Of a stretch of 64,000 bases of DNA, positions 39,361-49,459 are shown one piece after another. The position numbers were made by a program, and so were the translations under genes. The stretch comes from Prunus persica (lineage: Eukaryota; Streptophyta; Magnoliopsida; Rosales; Rosaceae), in the NCBI RefSeq assembly GCF_000346465.2, contig NC_034016.1, positions 19,455,548-19,519,547 on the forward strand, in the 5' to 3' direction. The number at the start of each line of letters is the position of its first letter. Within the stretch, counting starts at the first letter, position 1. The notes beneath the pieces were generated by a model that was given only the letters and a program-made list of their open reading frames with translations, was not told the DNA's origin and ran no database searches.

Positions 39361-39916
39361 GAGCATCCACAATGGGCTCCCTAAACCACCTCCTTAAACA
39401 AATTTTAGGGAAGAATCGTAAAAATGCAACTCCAATCACGCTCCCTATTCACCTCCTAAAATAGGGAGTCCTTTAGGAGCTTCTAAATATGAGGAGAGAG
39501 AAAGGACTCATAGTGGCCCCCTATAATTTAATGCTGCTTTATTTAATGAGTATTTCAAATCTTTATTTAATGCTAAATATTTTTTATTTTATTTTATAAT
39601 AGAGATGAACCAATCAAAAAAGAGTTATAGCATTTATGACTCTCTAATTTTTTTTTTTTTTTTGAGGTCCTTTCCTATTGAAAGGGGCGATAGCATATTA
39701 AACTCACACACACAACACGGATACTAGGACTCGAACCCAGGACCTTGCCTGAGTGAGTAAATACTCCAAACCACTACACTAGTGGGTCCTTTGCATGACT
39801 CTCTAAATTATGAAGTATGGTTGGAGTTGAAATTTTTTAGAGAGCTCCTAAAATAGCTTTCTTATATTTTTAGCCAAATTTTAGCTAAGAAATAGAGAGC
39901 ATCATTGTGGATGCTC
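39361..39916. mobile_element. PIF/Harbinger-type MITE with paralogous empty sites
   Basis: Inverted ends GAGCATCCACAATG and CATTGTGGATGCTC are flanked by TAA (39358-39360 and 39917-39919). The sister modules near 43680 and 54457 read GGTTCTGTAAGTGAATACAT without interruption, which shows the empty site directly. A SINE is nested inside. Confidence 0.92.
39648..39794 (-). mobile_element. tRNA-derived SINE nested in the MITE
   Basis: On the minus strand it carries GTGTAGTGGTTTGGAG (A box), GGTTCGAGTCC (B box), a GTGTGTGAG stretch and a poly-A tail, matching the family at 25060-25196. Flanking duplications ATGACTCTCTAA lie at 39636-39647 and 39795-39806. It must have arrived after the MITE. Confidence 0.88.
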
Positions 39917-39956
39917 TAAGTGAATATATGCTGGATTGTGGGGCTAGCTTTATTTG

Positions 39957-40090
39957 TTGTCAGACTATGAATTCGGATGATGTAAAAATATATAAAATCA
40001 CCTTTTCGTCTATGAACTTGGTCCAAAACTGCGCTAAGGCTCTCTCATGAGGGTCATCTGGAAGCAGGGGATTTTGGGGCCAACTCTCAT
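39957..40090 (-). pseudogene. Type-a GST fragment 1 (3' half of exon 1 and start of intron)
   Basis: The sequence matches 37263-37390 of the intact type-a gene: the exon 1 end (WPQNPLL, then ERALA-type residues and FWTKF) and its GTGATTTT donor. The 5' half of exon 1 and all of exon 2 are missing. It is preceded by a junction with sequence from the glutaredoxin 3' end. It cannot encode an enzyme. Confidence 0.88.
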
Positions 40091-40349
40091 TGAGAATTGT
40101 ATTCATTATTTTATTTTATTTTATGTATTTTTTAAAAAAAAATTTGCTATATTTGTTCCAGTCTTACAATCTCAACTTGATGTTTATTGCACCAAATAAC
40201 TACTTAAAATCCAATCTTATCCTAATATATCCAATCCAATTCAATCAACCATACCATACGCGGTATATATTATATTCTGGGAAAAAAAGCTTTGAAATTT
40301 CCTTTTGGAATATTAAACGGGATGTTTCATTTTAATTCTTGGCCACCTT

Positions 40350-40576
40350 TTGACCAATTGACATCACTTTTCAAGTAGTTTTGAGTGTGCCCCAAGAACA
40401 CCATTGGTGCTATGCCTAGTGTAACTCCAATTTTGGATCATATACACGCATTTCAACTTGTCAATTTCTTGGCAAACAAACAGAAAAGTATACGAAATGG
40501 CCATTCTTTTTTATTTTTATTTTTTATTATACATAAATTAACTTTTGACCTAACCTTTGAACCAAAAGCTTATAAA
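40350..40576 (+). promoter_or_regulatory. c1 GST promoter: paired W-boxes and TATA box
   Basis: TTGACC and TTGAC (40350-40362) sit in sequence shared with the type-a promoter, and TATAAA (40571-40576) lies 68 bp upstream of the ATG. The shared block shows that the a and c promoters derive from one ancestral region. Confidence 0.5.
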
Positions 40577-40643
40577 GACAAACAAAGCTAACCCTTTGGT
40601 TGGAGCAAGTTAGAAAGAAAGAAAAAACACATCTTCACAGAAA

Positions 40644-41655
40644 ATGGAAGAGGTGAAGCTACTAGGAACATGGCCTAGTCCCTTTTGCTACAGAGTCATA
40701 TGGGCTCTAAAGCTAAAGGGTGTTAAGTATGAATATGTGGAAGAAAATCTCATGAACAAGAGCGATCGTCTTTTACAGTATAACCCAGTTCATAAGAAGA
40801 TTCCGGTGCTCGTTCATGGCGGAAAACCAATTTCAGAGTCTATTGTTATTCTTGAATACATTGAGGAAGTTTGGGCACATAATCCATTGCTTTCAGATGA
40901 TCCTTATGAGAGGGCCATGGCTCGGTTTTGGATTAAATTTGGAGAGGACAAGGTATGTGAGACATTTAAATTTGCTTACATGACTTTATTTTTGTCTAAA
41001 TAAAACATATCACATTATTTGACGAACAAATTTGTTACTGATTTTGCAAAATTAGAAGGCCTAAGACGAAACATTTAAATTTTAATAATGTTTAATGCAC
41101 ATTTATTTGGATTTTTTTGCCTTTTGATAAGTAGTCACAAAGCCACTATAAAATAAACCTAGCGAAGAGTAAATTTAGTCTTTTAATATCATGTTTAGCA
41201 ACATAAATATTCCAATAAGAAAAACAAAACACCAAACAAAATATTGAATTGGGCCTGGTTTGATTTATTCATATCTGTTGCATTGGGCCTTGCAGACTGC
41301 AATTTTTAGGGCATATTTTCAATCGGTTGGTGAAGAACAGGAGAAGGCAAAAAGAGAAACGCAAGAAGTGTTGAAAACAATAGAAGAACATGGGCTTGGG
41401 GAGAAGAAGTTTTTTGGAGGAGACACAATTGGGTTGGCAGACCTGACATTTGGATGGCTAGCTGGTTGGCTAGGAGAGATGGAAGAAGCAGCTGGTGTCA
41501 AGTTGCTAGAGCCGAATCTGTTTCCTCACTTGCAGACTTGGATCAAAAACTTCAGAGATGTCCCTGTGATCAAAGATAACCTTCCTGAACATGATGCATT
41601 GCTGGCCTATTTCAAATCCCTAAGAGAGAAGTTTACTGCATCAGCAAGAACATAG
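40644..41655 (+). CDS. GSTU: Tau-class glutathione S-transferase, type c copy 1
   Basis: Two exons (40644-40952, 41296-41655) give 222 residues. It starts [20 protein letters not shown] with the catalytic serine in [21 protein letters not shown] and [12 protein letters not shown] form the glutathione site. Exon 2 carries [20 protein letters not shown] and ends in FTASART. The 343-bp intron is longer than the roughly 90-bp b-type introns. One residue in the usual WPQNPLL is changed (WAHNPLL), which lies in a variable loop. All splice signals are intact, so it is probably functional. It is the intact reference for the broken c2 copy. Confidence 0.93.
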
Positions 41656-41667
41656 ATACATAGTGAT

Positions 41668-42060
41668 TTTAGGATTCGGCAATGGGCAGGTCCGCTCATA
41701 CATAGCCGACCAAAATGGGCTTTGACCAATTGGGTTTAGATCGTTTCTTTTCGATCCATGAATCACGAGGCAAATGCTGAATAATTTTAGATGGGTGAGA
41801 AAAATCTCAATAAAAACTTATTATTTTATGCATGGTTTGTTCTGGATTTCTTCTTGTGACATTATCACTAACTTGCATACACTTAGAGGGGCACACTTCC
41901 GAGTCTTAACAAAAGTTGAGAGGTACCCTACCCATGTAAGGGATGTCATATTTTTTCAATCTTCAATCTTGACCCAAACACCTAAACTCTAAACCAATCC
42001 TTAAAAGTTAAAACCATGTACTTGTAGCTCAAGGGTTTACATTGGTGGGGTATATTAAGG
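41668..42060. repeat. c-type 3' flank followed by a relic d-type promoter
   Basis: Sequence from GATTTTAGGATTCGGCAATG onward recurs after c2 (about 48811) and after b3 (about 50283). From about 41943 it matches the sequence just upstream of the d gene (50787-50940), sharing AATCTTGACCCAAACACCTA and GTACTTGTAGCTCAAG. No d coding sequence follows here, so a d-type copy appears to have been lost from this module. Confidence 0.7.
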
Positions 42061-42671
42061 AATGCTAACAATCTTCTTTCTAACTTTATCTTGTTGACTT
42101 TATCTCTTTTCCTTATGACATGTGTCACTTAACTTACACTAAAACAATGTCATTAATGTATCAGAAAAACTATCTTTTATTTTCCAATTTACCCTTATCT
42201 AAATATATATATATATATATATTTACAATTTTCTTATCACCTTGTTAAACATTAACTAAGAAAAGAACACAAAAATCAAACTTATAATCAATCCAATTGC
42301 CGTACAATTAGTCTTTGAACAGAAATTTATATATATATATATATATATATATAAAATCAGCAGGAAACAACCTAAAAATTAATTTTAAGTGGCGAAAATG
42401 AATGAGATGGTAAAAACAATTCTTGGAACACCTACATCATTCTAGCCAATTCAACATCAACACACATCCAAATTACAGGACTTGAAAACTAAGTAGTAAA
42501 TTTATATGAAATATTATTACTTGGTCAAACAAGACGGCAAATTATAATTAGTAGTCTCTACCTAACCTCGACTGAGAGCCAAAGCAGGTTTGAAACTTTG
42601 AACTGCACTCAATCAGGTATATACCTATATATACCCACCAGAGTAAGAAGATGAACACAAACTAGACGAAT

Positions 42672-43430
42672 ATGGAGGAAGTAAAGGTACTAGGGTTCTG
42701 GACAAGTCCATATCCTCACAGGGTTATATGGGCTCTGAAACTCAAGGGTGTCAAATATGAATATATAGAAGAAGACATATACAATAAAAGTGATTTGCTT
42801 CTTCAGAGTAATCCAGTGCATAAGAAGGTTCCAGTGTTTTTTCATGGTGGAAAAATAATTGCAGAGTCCACTGTTATTCTTGAGTACATTGAAGAGACGT
42901 GGCCTCAGAACCCTCTGCTACCAAACGACCCTTATGCAAGGGCTGTGGCTCGGTTTTGGATGAAGTTCTTAGATGACAAGGTAATCAAATTTCCCTAATC
43001 TTTTGGCTTGTTCTCTTAGATTCATTTGAAATGTTACTTTTTCACTGACTGGTTCTTTTGTGTAAGTTAGAAGCCAAACCTTCTTGCGTTCTTTAGGAAA
43101 ATTGGAGATGAGCAAGCAAAAGCAGTAAAAGACGCCCAAGAAATTATGACAATCTTGGAACAGCATAGCCTTGGGGAAAACAAGTTTTTCAACGGTGACG
43201 AGATTGGAATGACAGACTTAGTCTTCGGATTGATAACATTCTGGCTTGAGGTCATGGAAGAAGCAGCTGGTGTACAAGTGCTGGAAGTCAATCGCTTCCC
43301 TCGCTTGCAGGCATGGATTAAAAATTTCAAAGAAGTTCCTGTGATTAAAGAAAATCATCCTGATAAGAGCCGCCTGTTAGCCTATATGAAAGAACGAAGG
43401 GAGGTGCATGTCAAGACAGCAACTTCTTGA
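42672..43430 (+). CDS. GSTU: Tau-class glutathione S-transferase, type b copy 2
   Basis: Exons 42672-42980 and 43071-43430 give 222 residues. The active-site segment is [11 protein letters not shown], so the serine is kept but the following Tyr is His. [15 protein letters not shown] and the Glu-Ser pair are intact. The end of exon 1 reads WMKFLDDK, as in b3, not WTKFGDDK as in b1 and b4. Exon 2 ([20 protein letters not shown]) is nearly identical to that of b3. FGLIT replaces the FGWIA of b1, affecting the hydrophobic substrate side. All signals are intact. Confidence 0.93.
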
Positions 43431-43494
43431 CATCCACATGAACCCAATAAGAAAAAAAGTTCAAAGATAAATAAATGTAATAAGCTTCTACATT

Positions 43495-43630
43495 ATGCTG
43501 CACAGTGTTTTGCTCCTCACTCATCTTCTTTGTCTGGGGTTCTGCTGTCATCTCTGCTGGACAACCGTCCTATTGAAGATCTTGTGATTTGTTTTCTTTA
43601 AGTTGTGTTTTATTACCTTGTGCTGTAGAA
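43495..43630. other. Replacement segment in the b2 3' flank
   Basis: Both neighbours of this 135-bp stretch match the b1 and b4 downstream regions, but this piece replaces the sequence present there. It is T-rich with TGCTGCACAGTG and CTGCTGGACAACCG words and matches no element I recognise. It could be filler DNA from double-strand break repair. Confidence 0.5.
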
Positions 43631-43718
43631 TGGAGCGTCCTTTCTTTCAAATCATGGACTGGAAGGAGATCAGGTTCTGTAAGTGAATACATGATGGGTT
43701 GTGCGGCTAGCTTTGTTT

Positions 43719-43872
43719 GTTGTCAAATTGTGAATTTGTATTGTAAAACCAATTCACTCTTGTTAGCCAAGTCCTCTTTTATGTATTCATATTTCACACC
43801 CTTGAGCTGAGCCCATATCACTCCGTAACCATATGGACTAGGCCAAGTTCCAAACAGCTTCACTTCTTCCAT
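43719..43872 (-). pseudogene. Type-a GST fragment 2 (5' half of exon 1)
   Basis: From the ATG at 43872 the minus strand encodes [15 protein letters not shown], then deviates by a small deletion in the WALELKG region (WAQLKG), and continues to KSELVLQ before joining intron-like sequence TTTGACAA. The second half of exon 1, the donor and exon 2 are gone. With fragment 1 it shows the minus-strand a-type gene was once part of each module. Confidence 0.88.
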
Positions 43873-44045
43873 TTCTTGAAATTTCCTTTTGGAATATTAA
43901 ACGGGATGTCACATTTTTCTTCTTGGCCACCTTTTGACCAATTGACATGACTTTTCAAGCAATTTTGAGACCTTTTGACCAATTGGTACATGTTTTCAAG
44001 AAATTTTGAGTGTGGCCCAAGAACACCAATGGTGCTCTGCTTAGT

Positions 44046-44649
44046 AGTACTACGTTTTGGAGCCCTAGGCGAACATTCTAAATATAACCTTTTACTTTAT
44101 ATGTATATTTATGTGTTTTTTTTTTTAGTAAGTTAAAAAAATATTTTATGAACTCAAATTCACAATTGTAACATAAAAGAAACAATCAATATGTAATTTA
44201 CACAATAATTTTATAACATGCATCAAAACATGACTTAAATGTCACTCGTCTTGCATTTTTTGATTCAAAAGTATCAATTAACACAATCAAATTTTTCTAC
44301 CATTGTATTTTTCAGTTTCCTAATTGATTCAACTAGGTTAATTGATTTAAGCTAAGTTTTATATAAAAAAAGGTCTTTATTGAGTTTTCTCTTTTTGATT
44401 TTGAATTGAGTAATTGGGCAATTTTTAATTTTTTAATTTACAATGAGTGGGTCTTTATTGAGTTTACTTTTTTTAATTTTGAATAGAATGATTAGGTAAG
44501 TTTTATTTATTTATTTATATTTTCAATAATTGATTTAGGGCTAACATAATATTTATATAATATATATTTTTTTATAAATAATATAGGAACCTCCCAATTT
44601 GAGGGCCCTAGAAAGCTGCCATACATGCTTGTACCGAGGGCCTCCCCTA
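44046..44649. mobile_element. Insertion of about 0.6 kb in the c2 promoter relative to c1
   Basis: c1 has an uninterrupted TGCCTAGTGTAACTCCAA at 40412-40429, whereas here TGCTTAGT and TAACTCCAA are separated by about 600 bp. The insert is AT-rich with GGAGCCCTAGGCGAAC at one end and GAGGGCCTCCCC at the other. That resembles decayed plant DNA-transposon ends with GGGCCCTAGGCG words. No clear inverted repeat or target duplication could be settled. Confidence 0.5.
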
Positions 44650-44860
44650 ACTCCAATACACAAATTTCTACTTGAAAATTTTCTTGGCAAACAAACAGAA
44701 AAGTGACAAACTTGATAGCATTATTCATTGTATATGCCAGTTCAATTAAGTAAGTTTAAATAATATAAAGACAAACAAAGGTAATCCATTTGTGGGAGCA
44801 CGTTAGAAAAAAAGAAAAAACACATCTTTACAAGAATGGAAGTGAAGCTACTAGGAGCAT

Positions 44861-47415
44861 TGACAGGACCCGATCCAAATTCCGCTTTGAAATCCGAGTC
44901 AGACCCTGTGCATGTCCGACATCTGGCGAATGTCGGGCACAAATGACCTATTTGCCCTTCTATACAAAACATGATAAAAATAACAAGGTTAACTTCTACC
45001 GAAAAATCGGCAGAGTTTCCCTTGTATCTGGCTCCATACCAAAATCTTTACACCTGTCATAACAAGTATATATATACAACCAACTGCCAGCATACATATA
45101 TATACACATGCCAAGAGTTCAAAGCTCAGTCTAGGGCAAAACATCAGAGCGACTACTGAGAATTTACAAAAGAGTGAATCTTTTTACAAACAAAATCCTA
45201 CATAAGAAGAAAGGAGCGGAAGATGGGAAGTGGCCCGGTGGTGGATTCCTGTGCACGTCTACTGCCTGGGGGCGCAAAACAACAATAAAGGTGAGTGGAC
45301 CCAAAAGCAAAGTTTAGAAAATATCATATGAACATACTAACCCCACTGTAAAAACAGTTATACAAACTAGCTTATTTTCTTTATTTCTGAAATCAATGCA
45401 TGTATATAATTATATACATTTGAAAACAGTTTAAACCATCACCTAGGTGTACCCTTATTTCCGTCAATTCCTTATATCCGTCAATTCCTTGCATCACCAT
45501 GGGTGACACATACTCGCAGGTCTCAGTGACACGAAGTCAGTCCGAGCCGCAACTCGCAGGATTCAGGGAACCGTAGTCCACCTTTATCTTCATTACTCGC
45601 TCCACATGAGTTCGAGTACCAAGGAACTCGTGGGGCAACTGTCAAGCATGCTGACTAAACCGAAGGCAACATTTAATAACTGGGTACAAGGTGATTTAAG
45701 AAAATATAAGGTTTCTGAAGAAAATCTTGTGAATAATTAACTTTCTGTAACCTTTCAAATTCTGCTGCCATTTATCTGATAATGAACAAGAATACCGGTT
45801 CCTATATGCTTTAAAGGACATTTCACTCGGCAGCATGCCACATAAAATATTTTACATAATAAAACAGCTGATAACTGAAACTGAACTGCTTAAAGTCATT
45901 TATTAAAACAAAGAGTCCACTCACTGATAGTTTGAGCTCGCTGGACCTCTTAAAGGTCCCTCCTGCGGGTCAACTGGTGCCCGGGTGCCTGAGTCAATGG
46001 CCATAATATTCTATTAATACAATATAGTATTAAATTAAAAATCCTACCCCCGGCTCCTAAAAGTACGTGCGTCAATTTAAAGTGATCCCTATGCCCATAA
46101 TAGCTTTCCTTCCACGTGGGATAGTTTAGAGGTATCTTGGGACTCAAAAAGTGCTAAAGTCCAACAAGTCAATCCGGAACCCCACGGGTACAATATGATC
46201 CGGATGCCGCTAGAAGGTCCAATATATTTAGGACACATGTCCCGAGGGTATTTGTGTCAATCGGACGATCGGATTGATCACAATCCTGTAATCACATAAT
46301 TTCTAAACCCTCGCCCTATGGTTCGCGTTTTCGGAGTATCCGGGACTCCGATTCACAATCCGTCGAATCCTACATGTTTCTAAAATTATCTGGAACAACA
46401 TATCTAAAATTGATTACGATCCAACGGCTCAACAGTATTGAACCCGATAATCGCACAATATGGAAAATCCGTTCGAGACTCAAACGGTATCCAAATTGAG
46501 ATCCGCGAATTCCTATGCGCTCGTGACGACCTAAGGATTGCATCAGAACATAGTGTCACTGCACCACACTCGCCCACGCGCCGCCGCACGCGCCGGCAGC
46601 GATGGGTGTCCAAAGCGATAACGCATCGCCAAAAAATCTCAAAACCAAGGCTCCAAACTCCTATCCTAGGTATAACACCATATTTGGAACCACTTTTATT
46701 CTTGGACTAACCCCAAAAACTGACCGGAAGTGGCCGAACACCGAGGCCAAAAGTCGGCCGAAATTCAATTCACAAACTGGGTAATCTACGGCTAAAATTG
46801 ATGAAAACCTATCCAACCATCAGCTAGAGCACGAAAAATAGGTGAGAATTCATACCTTACTCGAAAGATTTGGAGGAGAATTGAAGGAGAACGAAAGGTT
46901 GGAAGTTTAGCCCGAAAATCGGCGGTTTTCTCCTTTTTCCGGCCAACTCCGGTCAGCTCATGGGCGGAGAACGGTCGGGTCTTGACGGCGAGGGCGAGGC
47001 GGTCCCGTCGGTACCGGCGTCGTAGGTCGGGGTGGCCTGTGGTGGTGGCTGGGCTGATCGGAAGGGAAGGAGGCGACGGACGTCGCGCGGGAGAGAGATA
47101 GAGAGAGAGGAGAGAGAAACTGATGGGGAAGAAAGAGAGAGAGAGAAACAGGTTTTATAAAATCTGATTTTTCAATTTACCATTTTGCCCCTCTGATATT
47201 TTAATCGTATTTTCTTCGTTAAAACTCCGATTCGAGCTTACTTCGTGTCTATGAACTCGTGTCGTCGTGCTCTACGCAACGGTGTATGTGGAATTATCAA
47301 ATTTCTTTTCGGTCAAAAAGTCAACTTTGAGTTCATAAGTTAGTCAAAGGGCAAAATTGTCTTTCTGCATAATAAATTACTAATTAAATATGAATTTTAG
47401 GTTTGGGTCATTACA
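44861..47415. mobile_element. Solo LTR B (2.56 kb) inside the c2 GST
   Basis: TGACAGGACCCG at the left and GGGTCATTACA at the right are flanked by AGCAT duplications (44856-44860 and 47416-47420). Without the insert and one duplicate the exon reads through as in c1. It aligns with solo LTR A over most of its length but is strongly diverged between about 46790 and 47100 (8700-9070 in A). The short minus-strand open frame at 46404-46613 is shared with copy A. Confidence 0.92.
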
Positions 47416-47732
47416 AGCATGGCCTAGTCTCTTTTGCTACAGAGTCATATGGCTCTAAAACTAAAGGGTGTTAAGTATGAATATGTGGAAGAAAATCTTG
47501 TGAACAAGAGTGATCATCTTTTACAGTACAACCCAGTTCATAAGAAGATCCCAATGCTCGTTCATGGCGGAAAACCAATATTAGAGTCCACTGTTATTCT
47601 TGAATACATTGAGGAGGTTTGGCCACAGAATCGATTGCTTTCAAATGATCCTTATGAGAGGACCATGGCTCTGTTTTGGATTAAGTTTGGAGAGGACAAG
47701 GTGAGACATTTAAAGTTTTTCACATGACTTAA

Positions 47733-48219
47733 TCTATATATAAAACAAAAGGCAGAGAATGGTGAAACATTCAAAATACCAGAAAATGCCTTTGGTTAAT
47801 TCAAACTTTAAAAATTAAAATTATTAATTAAATTAGGATAATATGGTAAATTCACATTTTTTCATATTTTAAAAAATTAAAATTAAAAATAAAATCAGTT
47901 AATAAGTTCTACTTTTATAGAACATAACTACCCATATTATCTTTTCTTAATTCTAAAAATAAAAATAAATATACAGTCCCGATCTCTTGGACCACAGGAG
48001 TCCAAGAGATTGTGGTCACCTACCGTTGGATATTAATTTAATTGTTCAAAAAAAGTTTCTTAAAAAGAGGGTGAACCGTTGAATTTACATCCAACAGTGA
48101 GTGACCACAAATCTCTTGGACTCATGTAGTCCAAGAGATCAGGACTGAATAAATATTATCAAAATAAATAAATAAATAAAACCAATTGACACATGCGTGA
48201 GCATATACCAAGAGACTAG
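47733..48219 (+). mobile_element. Non-autonomous Helitron with a nested MITE
   Basis: Starts TCTATATATAAA after an A and ends GAGACTAG before a T, matching the Helitron pattern of 5'-TC, 3'-CTRR and insertion between A and T. Its sequence aligns with the shorter element at 58393-58679. In c1 the intron runs through the corresponding site (near 40985) without it. Confidence 0.75.
47974..48147. mobile_element. Foldback MITE nested in the Helitron (Mutator-like by target size)
   Basis: Both ends read inward as CAGTCC(T/C)GATCTCTTGGAC and the arms stay complementary for about 60 bases, including GGTCACC and GGTCACTCAC blocks. AATAAATAT occurs on both sides (47964-47972 and 48148-48156), consistent with a 9-bp duplication plus one extra base on the left. 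It codes for nothing. Confidence 0.75.
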
Positions 48220-48643
48220 TTTATGTTTAAATGAAATATATCACATTATTTGGCGAATAAATTTGATGCAGATTTTGCAAAATTCTAAGGCATAAGACGA
48301 AACATTTAATATAATCTTTCATGCACATATATTTGTATTTTTTTTTCTTTTGATAAATAGTCACAAAGCCATTGTAAAAACCTAGCGAAGAGTAAATTTA
48401 GTCTTTTAATATCATGTTTAGCAACATAAAGATTCTATTAATGTATAAGGAAAAAAAAAACACCAAACAAAAATATTGAATTGGGCCTGGTTTCATTTGT
48501 TCATATATGTTTCCTCAGTTGCAGACTTGGATAAAAAACTTTAGAGATGTCCCTGTGATCAAAGAGAACCTTCCTGAACATGATGGACTGCTGGCCTATT
48601 TTAAATCCGTAAGAGAGAAGTTTACTGCCACAACAACATCATA

Positions 48644-49459
48644 GATACAAGTAAAGTCATTCCATAGTGAGGGTCTTATCTAAGGCCCTTAAATGAGGTA
48701 TTATTTCTTAACCGTTTAATTAATTAATTTGATCCAATAATCAAGAGATAGGACAGCCTTAATTAAGGCCCTCATTATAGAATTCTACCATCGGACACAT
48801 GATTTTAGGATTCGGCAATGGGCCGGCTAGCTCATAGCCACGGCCTAAAATGGGTTTTGACCCATTGAATTTAGATAGTTTATTTTCGATCCACAGATCA
48901 CGAGGCAAATGATGATTGAAGGGGTAATATAGCCTCTAAACAATGATATTATGTATCAGCTCATCACTAACAGAAGTTATCGAATCCCAATAAAAACTTA
49001 CTATTTTATGCATTGTTTGGTCTGGATTTGTTCTTGTGACATTATCACTTACGTACATATACTTTAATTAACAAAAGTTGAGAGATACCCCACAATTGTA
49101 ATCGTCCATTTAAATATATCAATACTTACTAGAGAGATACATCAGAAAATATAGAAAATCTTAGTCCTTAGAACAAATCGGAGGAAAGTTATCAAACTTA
49201 TAAGTCGCATCATATATTATATGAATAATAATGAAAAGTCACCCACCCTAAAGAAGTTCTGAAAATTACAGGATTTGAACACTAAGTAGTTAATTTATAT
49301 GAATTATTATTACTTGGTCAAACAATACGGCAAATTATAATTAGTAATCTCCACCTAACCTCTACTGATATCTTGGAGCCCAAGCAGGTTTGAATTGCAC
49401 TCAATCAGGTATATATATATACCCACCAGAGTAAGAAGATGAACACAAAATAAACCAAT
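48644..49459. other. Spacer between c2 relic and b3
   Basis: Holds c-type 3' flank (about 48811-49030), then the b3/b4-type upstream region from about 49110 with W-box (49316) and TATA run (49410). A sequence at 48655-48790 with AAGGCCCT and AGGGCCTT ends looks like a small foldback insertion absent from c1. Confidence 0.5.

Larger units (their letters stand above)
44836..48643 (+). pseudogene. Type c copy 2 GST, disrupted
   Basis: The start codon and first eight codons (44836-44860) are cut off from the rest of exon 1 by a 2555-bp solo LTR. Exon 1 resumes at 47421 and runs to about 47700 with one base missing in the ATATGG(G)CTCT stretch, a frameshift. The intron holds a Helitron. Exon 2 keeps only its 3' third from about 48514 ([20 protein letters not shown] onward) to the stop near 48641. 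The missing part corresponds to a 243-bp deletion between two ATCTGTT words in c1 (41273-41279 and 41516-41522). No single lesion explains its loss; it is dead by several independent events. Confidence 0.93.
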
